NCBI GenBank assembly: GCA_049694275.1
Contig: JBAVQS010000194.1
Location: forward strand, 1-9,597
Source of the DNA: JBAVQS01 sp049694275
GTDB taxonomy: Bacteria; Chloroflexota; Anaerolineae; UBA4142; SHND01
Length of the DNA stretch: 9,597 nt
Direction: 5' to 3'
In this document: in pieces, positions 8,639-9,597 of the stretch
Layout of the letters: each line of letters opens with the position of its first letter
Numbering within the stretch: position 1 is the first letter of the stretch
Translations under genes and position numbers: made by a program
Notes under the pieces: generated by a model
What the model was told of the DNA's origin: nothing
Seen by the model: only the letters and a program-made list of their open reading frames with translations
The model's database searches: none

Positions 8639-8710
8639 GAACCGCCAAGCACGCAGAGAACGCAAAGAATAACATCTGAATCTTGGCGTCCTTTGCAAGC
8701 TTGGCGGTTC
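8639..8710. repeat. 72-bp imperfect palindrome with CCAAG/CAAAG periodicity, between convergent genes
   Basis: Outer arms GAACCGCCAAGC (8639-8650) and GCTTGGCGGTTC (8699-8710) are a perfect 12-bp inverted repeat. The inner arms also pair imperfectly: the left holds ACGCAGAG and ACGCAAAG units and the right holds the complement of ACGCCAAG and GCAAAG units. Each arm is therefore a run of related 8-9 nt units (CCGCCAAG, ACGCAGAG, ACGCAAAG). It lies 10 nt after the PHP stop and 5 nt before the convergent GDPD stop, so it could act as a bidirectional terminator or 3' stabiliser, though no T-run follows. It resembles short dispersed intergenic repeats seen in many environmental genomes; copies elsewhere cannot be checked here. 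Confidence 0.75.
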
Positions 8711-8715
8711 AATTC

Positions 8716-9597
8716 CTAGTCGCCGATGCCGAGCAGTTTCGCGAGCGCGCGGGGCGTGTTGGTGGTAAAGAGATCGACGCCTGCTTGTAACAGACGCGGG
8801 GCCTGGGCAACGACGATCGGATTGGTCACATCCATCGTCCACGCGTCCAGCTTGATTCCGTGTTGATGGCAAACCTCAGCCCAGTTGAACCCGTCAGCCA
8901 GCGATTGGATAATCAGCCGGTAATCCAGGTAAAACACGCTTGCGTCCGGGACCAGCTTAGTCAACGCCTCCCCGCGGTCTCGCAGGTAATCGGACACCGG
9001 CCAGATGCGCGACTGCCCCAGCGGGTGGTCGTCGTAATAGCCATAAGCCCCACGCTGCCGGGGTAGCTCACGCGGGTCCCGCTGTTCCCCTTCCGGTCCC
9101 CAGCCGATATAAAACATGATGTCAAACCCGAGTAAGAGCCAGGGCGCGAGCTTACGTAGCTTGCGCAGTTGCCAGTCCGCACCGGTGCTCACGATCACAC
9201 GCGGGCCGAGCGGCTCGACGAGACGGACGAGCCGCTCCAAAGGTTCGTCGTCGGGGAGCGGATAGACGTTCTTGAAATCGAGCTGTAACCGGGTCGGTCC
9301 GGAGGATTGCTGGAACAGGCGGACGACCTCGCTCAAGCGCGGGACGGGATGCGGTGTGACCACGCCGCGCCGCTTGATCCGCAGATCGCGCGTGTGCGCC
9401 GGCGTTGCGGCGGCGACGGGACCCTGACCGCTGGTTTCGGATTCCAACTCGGAATCGTGCACGAGTAGGTAATCGTCCTCGGCGAGCGCGGTAATATCCA
9501 CTTCGATAAACGCGGCGCCCGCGTCGAGGCTCGCCTGGATCGCTTCCAGCGAGTTGGGGGGCGCGGCGATCCCGTCGAGCGCCCCCATGTGATGTAC
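8716..9597 (-). CDS. Divergent GDPD-like phosphodiesterase, N-terminus beyond window edge
   Basis: The minus-strand frame is open from the right edge to the TAG at 8718-8716, at least 293 residues. An ATG exists at 9588, but VHH precedes it in frame, and HHMGALDGIAAPPNSLEAI aligns with the GDPD opening (A-HRGA...PENT-AF), so the true start is outside. Counting Val at 9597 as 1: IEVDI (31-35) gives Glu32 and Asp34, LLVHDSELESETSG (44-57) gives catalytic His47, and LQLDFKN (104-110) replaces the usual E-L-K with Asp107. DAWTMDVTNP and DLFTTNTPRAL match the C-terminal barrel strands. The Arg after the first catalytic His is Met and the third metal ligand is Asp, so specificity may differ from glycerophosphodiesters. 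It also carries a longer central insertion (FYIGWGPEGEQ region) than the other GDPD. It is convergent with the transporter operon. Confidence 0.82.
   Translation of the reverse strand, partial: VHHMGALDGIAAPPNSLEAIQASLDAGAAFIEVDITALAEDDYLLVHDSELESETSGQGPVAAATPAHTRDLRIKRRGVVTPHPVPRLSEVVRLFQQSSGPTRLQLDFKNVYPLPDDEPLERLVRLVEPLGPRVIVSTGADWQLRKLRKLAPWLLLGFDIMFYIGWGPEGEQRDPRELPRQRGAYGYYDDHPLGQSRIWPVSDYLRDRGEALTKLVPDASVFYLDYRLIIQSLADGFNWAEVCHQHGIKLDAWTMDVTNPIVVAQAPRLLQAGVDLFTTNTPRALAKLLGIGD

Overview
The window is a GC-rich, densely packed bacterial segment. Several features suggest a Chloroflexota-like organism, probably environmental: the solute-binding lipoprotein has a Cys followed by a long Pro/Ala/Thr-rich linker, the gene mix includes several GDPD-type hydrolases and a CehA/McbA-type PHP hydrolase, and a CCAAG/CAAAG-periodic intergenic palindrome is present. 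The taxonomic call is inference only. No RNA gene, insertion sequence, CRISPR array or integrase was seen.

Layout. (1) Positions 2-1331, minus strand: two unrelated-looking class I SAM methyltransferases in tandem, 4 bp apart. The downstream one runs off the left edge. An extended -10 promoter lies just upstream. (2) Positions 1450-2160, minus strand: a complete glycerophosphodiester phosphodiesterase (GDPD) family protein. (3) Positions 2161-2312: a divergent control region with a near-consensus sigma70-type promoter (TTGATT-N17-TATAAT) for the plus-strand operon, a weaker minus-strand promoter and a hairpin between them. (4) Positions 2313-8628, plus strand: one compact six-gene operon. It encodes a solute-binding lipoprotein, two permeases, an ATPase, a DUF692/MNIO-like TIM-barrel metalloenzyme and a CehA/McbA-like PHP metallohydrolase. 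Junctions are overlapping or nearly so, except after the binding protein, where a strong 11-bp hairpin sits. (5) Positions 8639-8710: a 72-bp imperfect palindrome between convergent genes. (6) Positions 8716-9597, minus strand: a second, divergent GDPD-like protein whose start lies beyond the right edge.

How it may work together (inference): the lipoprotein and ABC transporter import a small organic solute of the polyamine/phosphonate/Fe type of family. The two metalloenzymes translated from the same message would then process it, one as a probable multinuclear-iron oxidative enzyme and one as an esterase or phosphoesterase. GDPD-like enzymes on both sides, though not co-transcribed, point towards phosphodiester or glycerophosphodiester-like substrates. 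The transporter plus DUF692-like plus PHP cassette is the most interesting element, because DUF692 enzymes are best known from peptide modification with a partner protein and precursor peptide, and neither is visible here.
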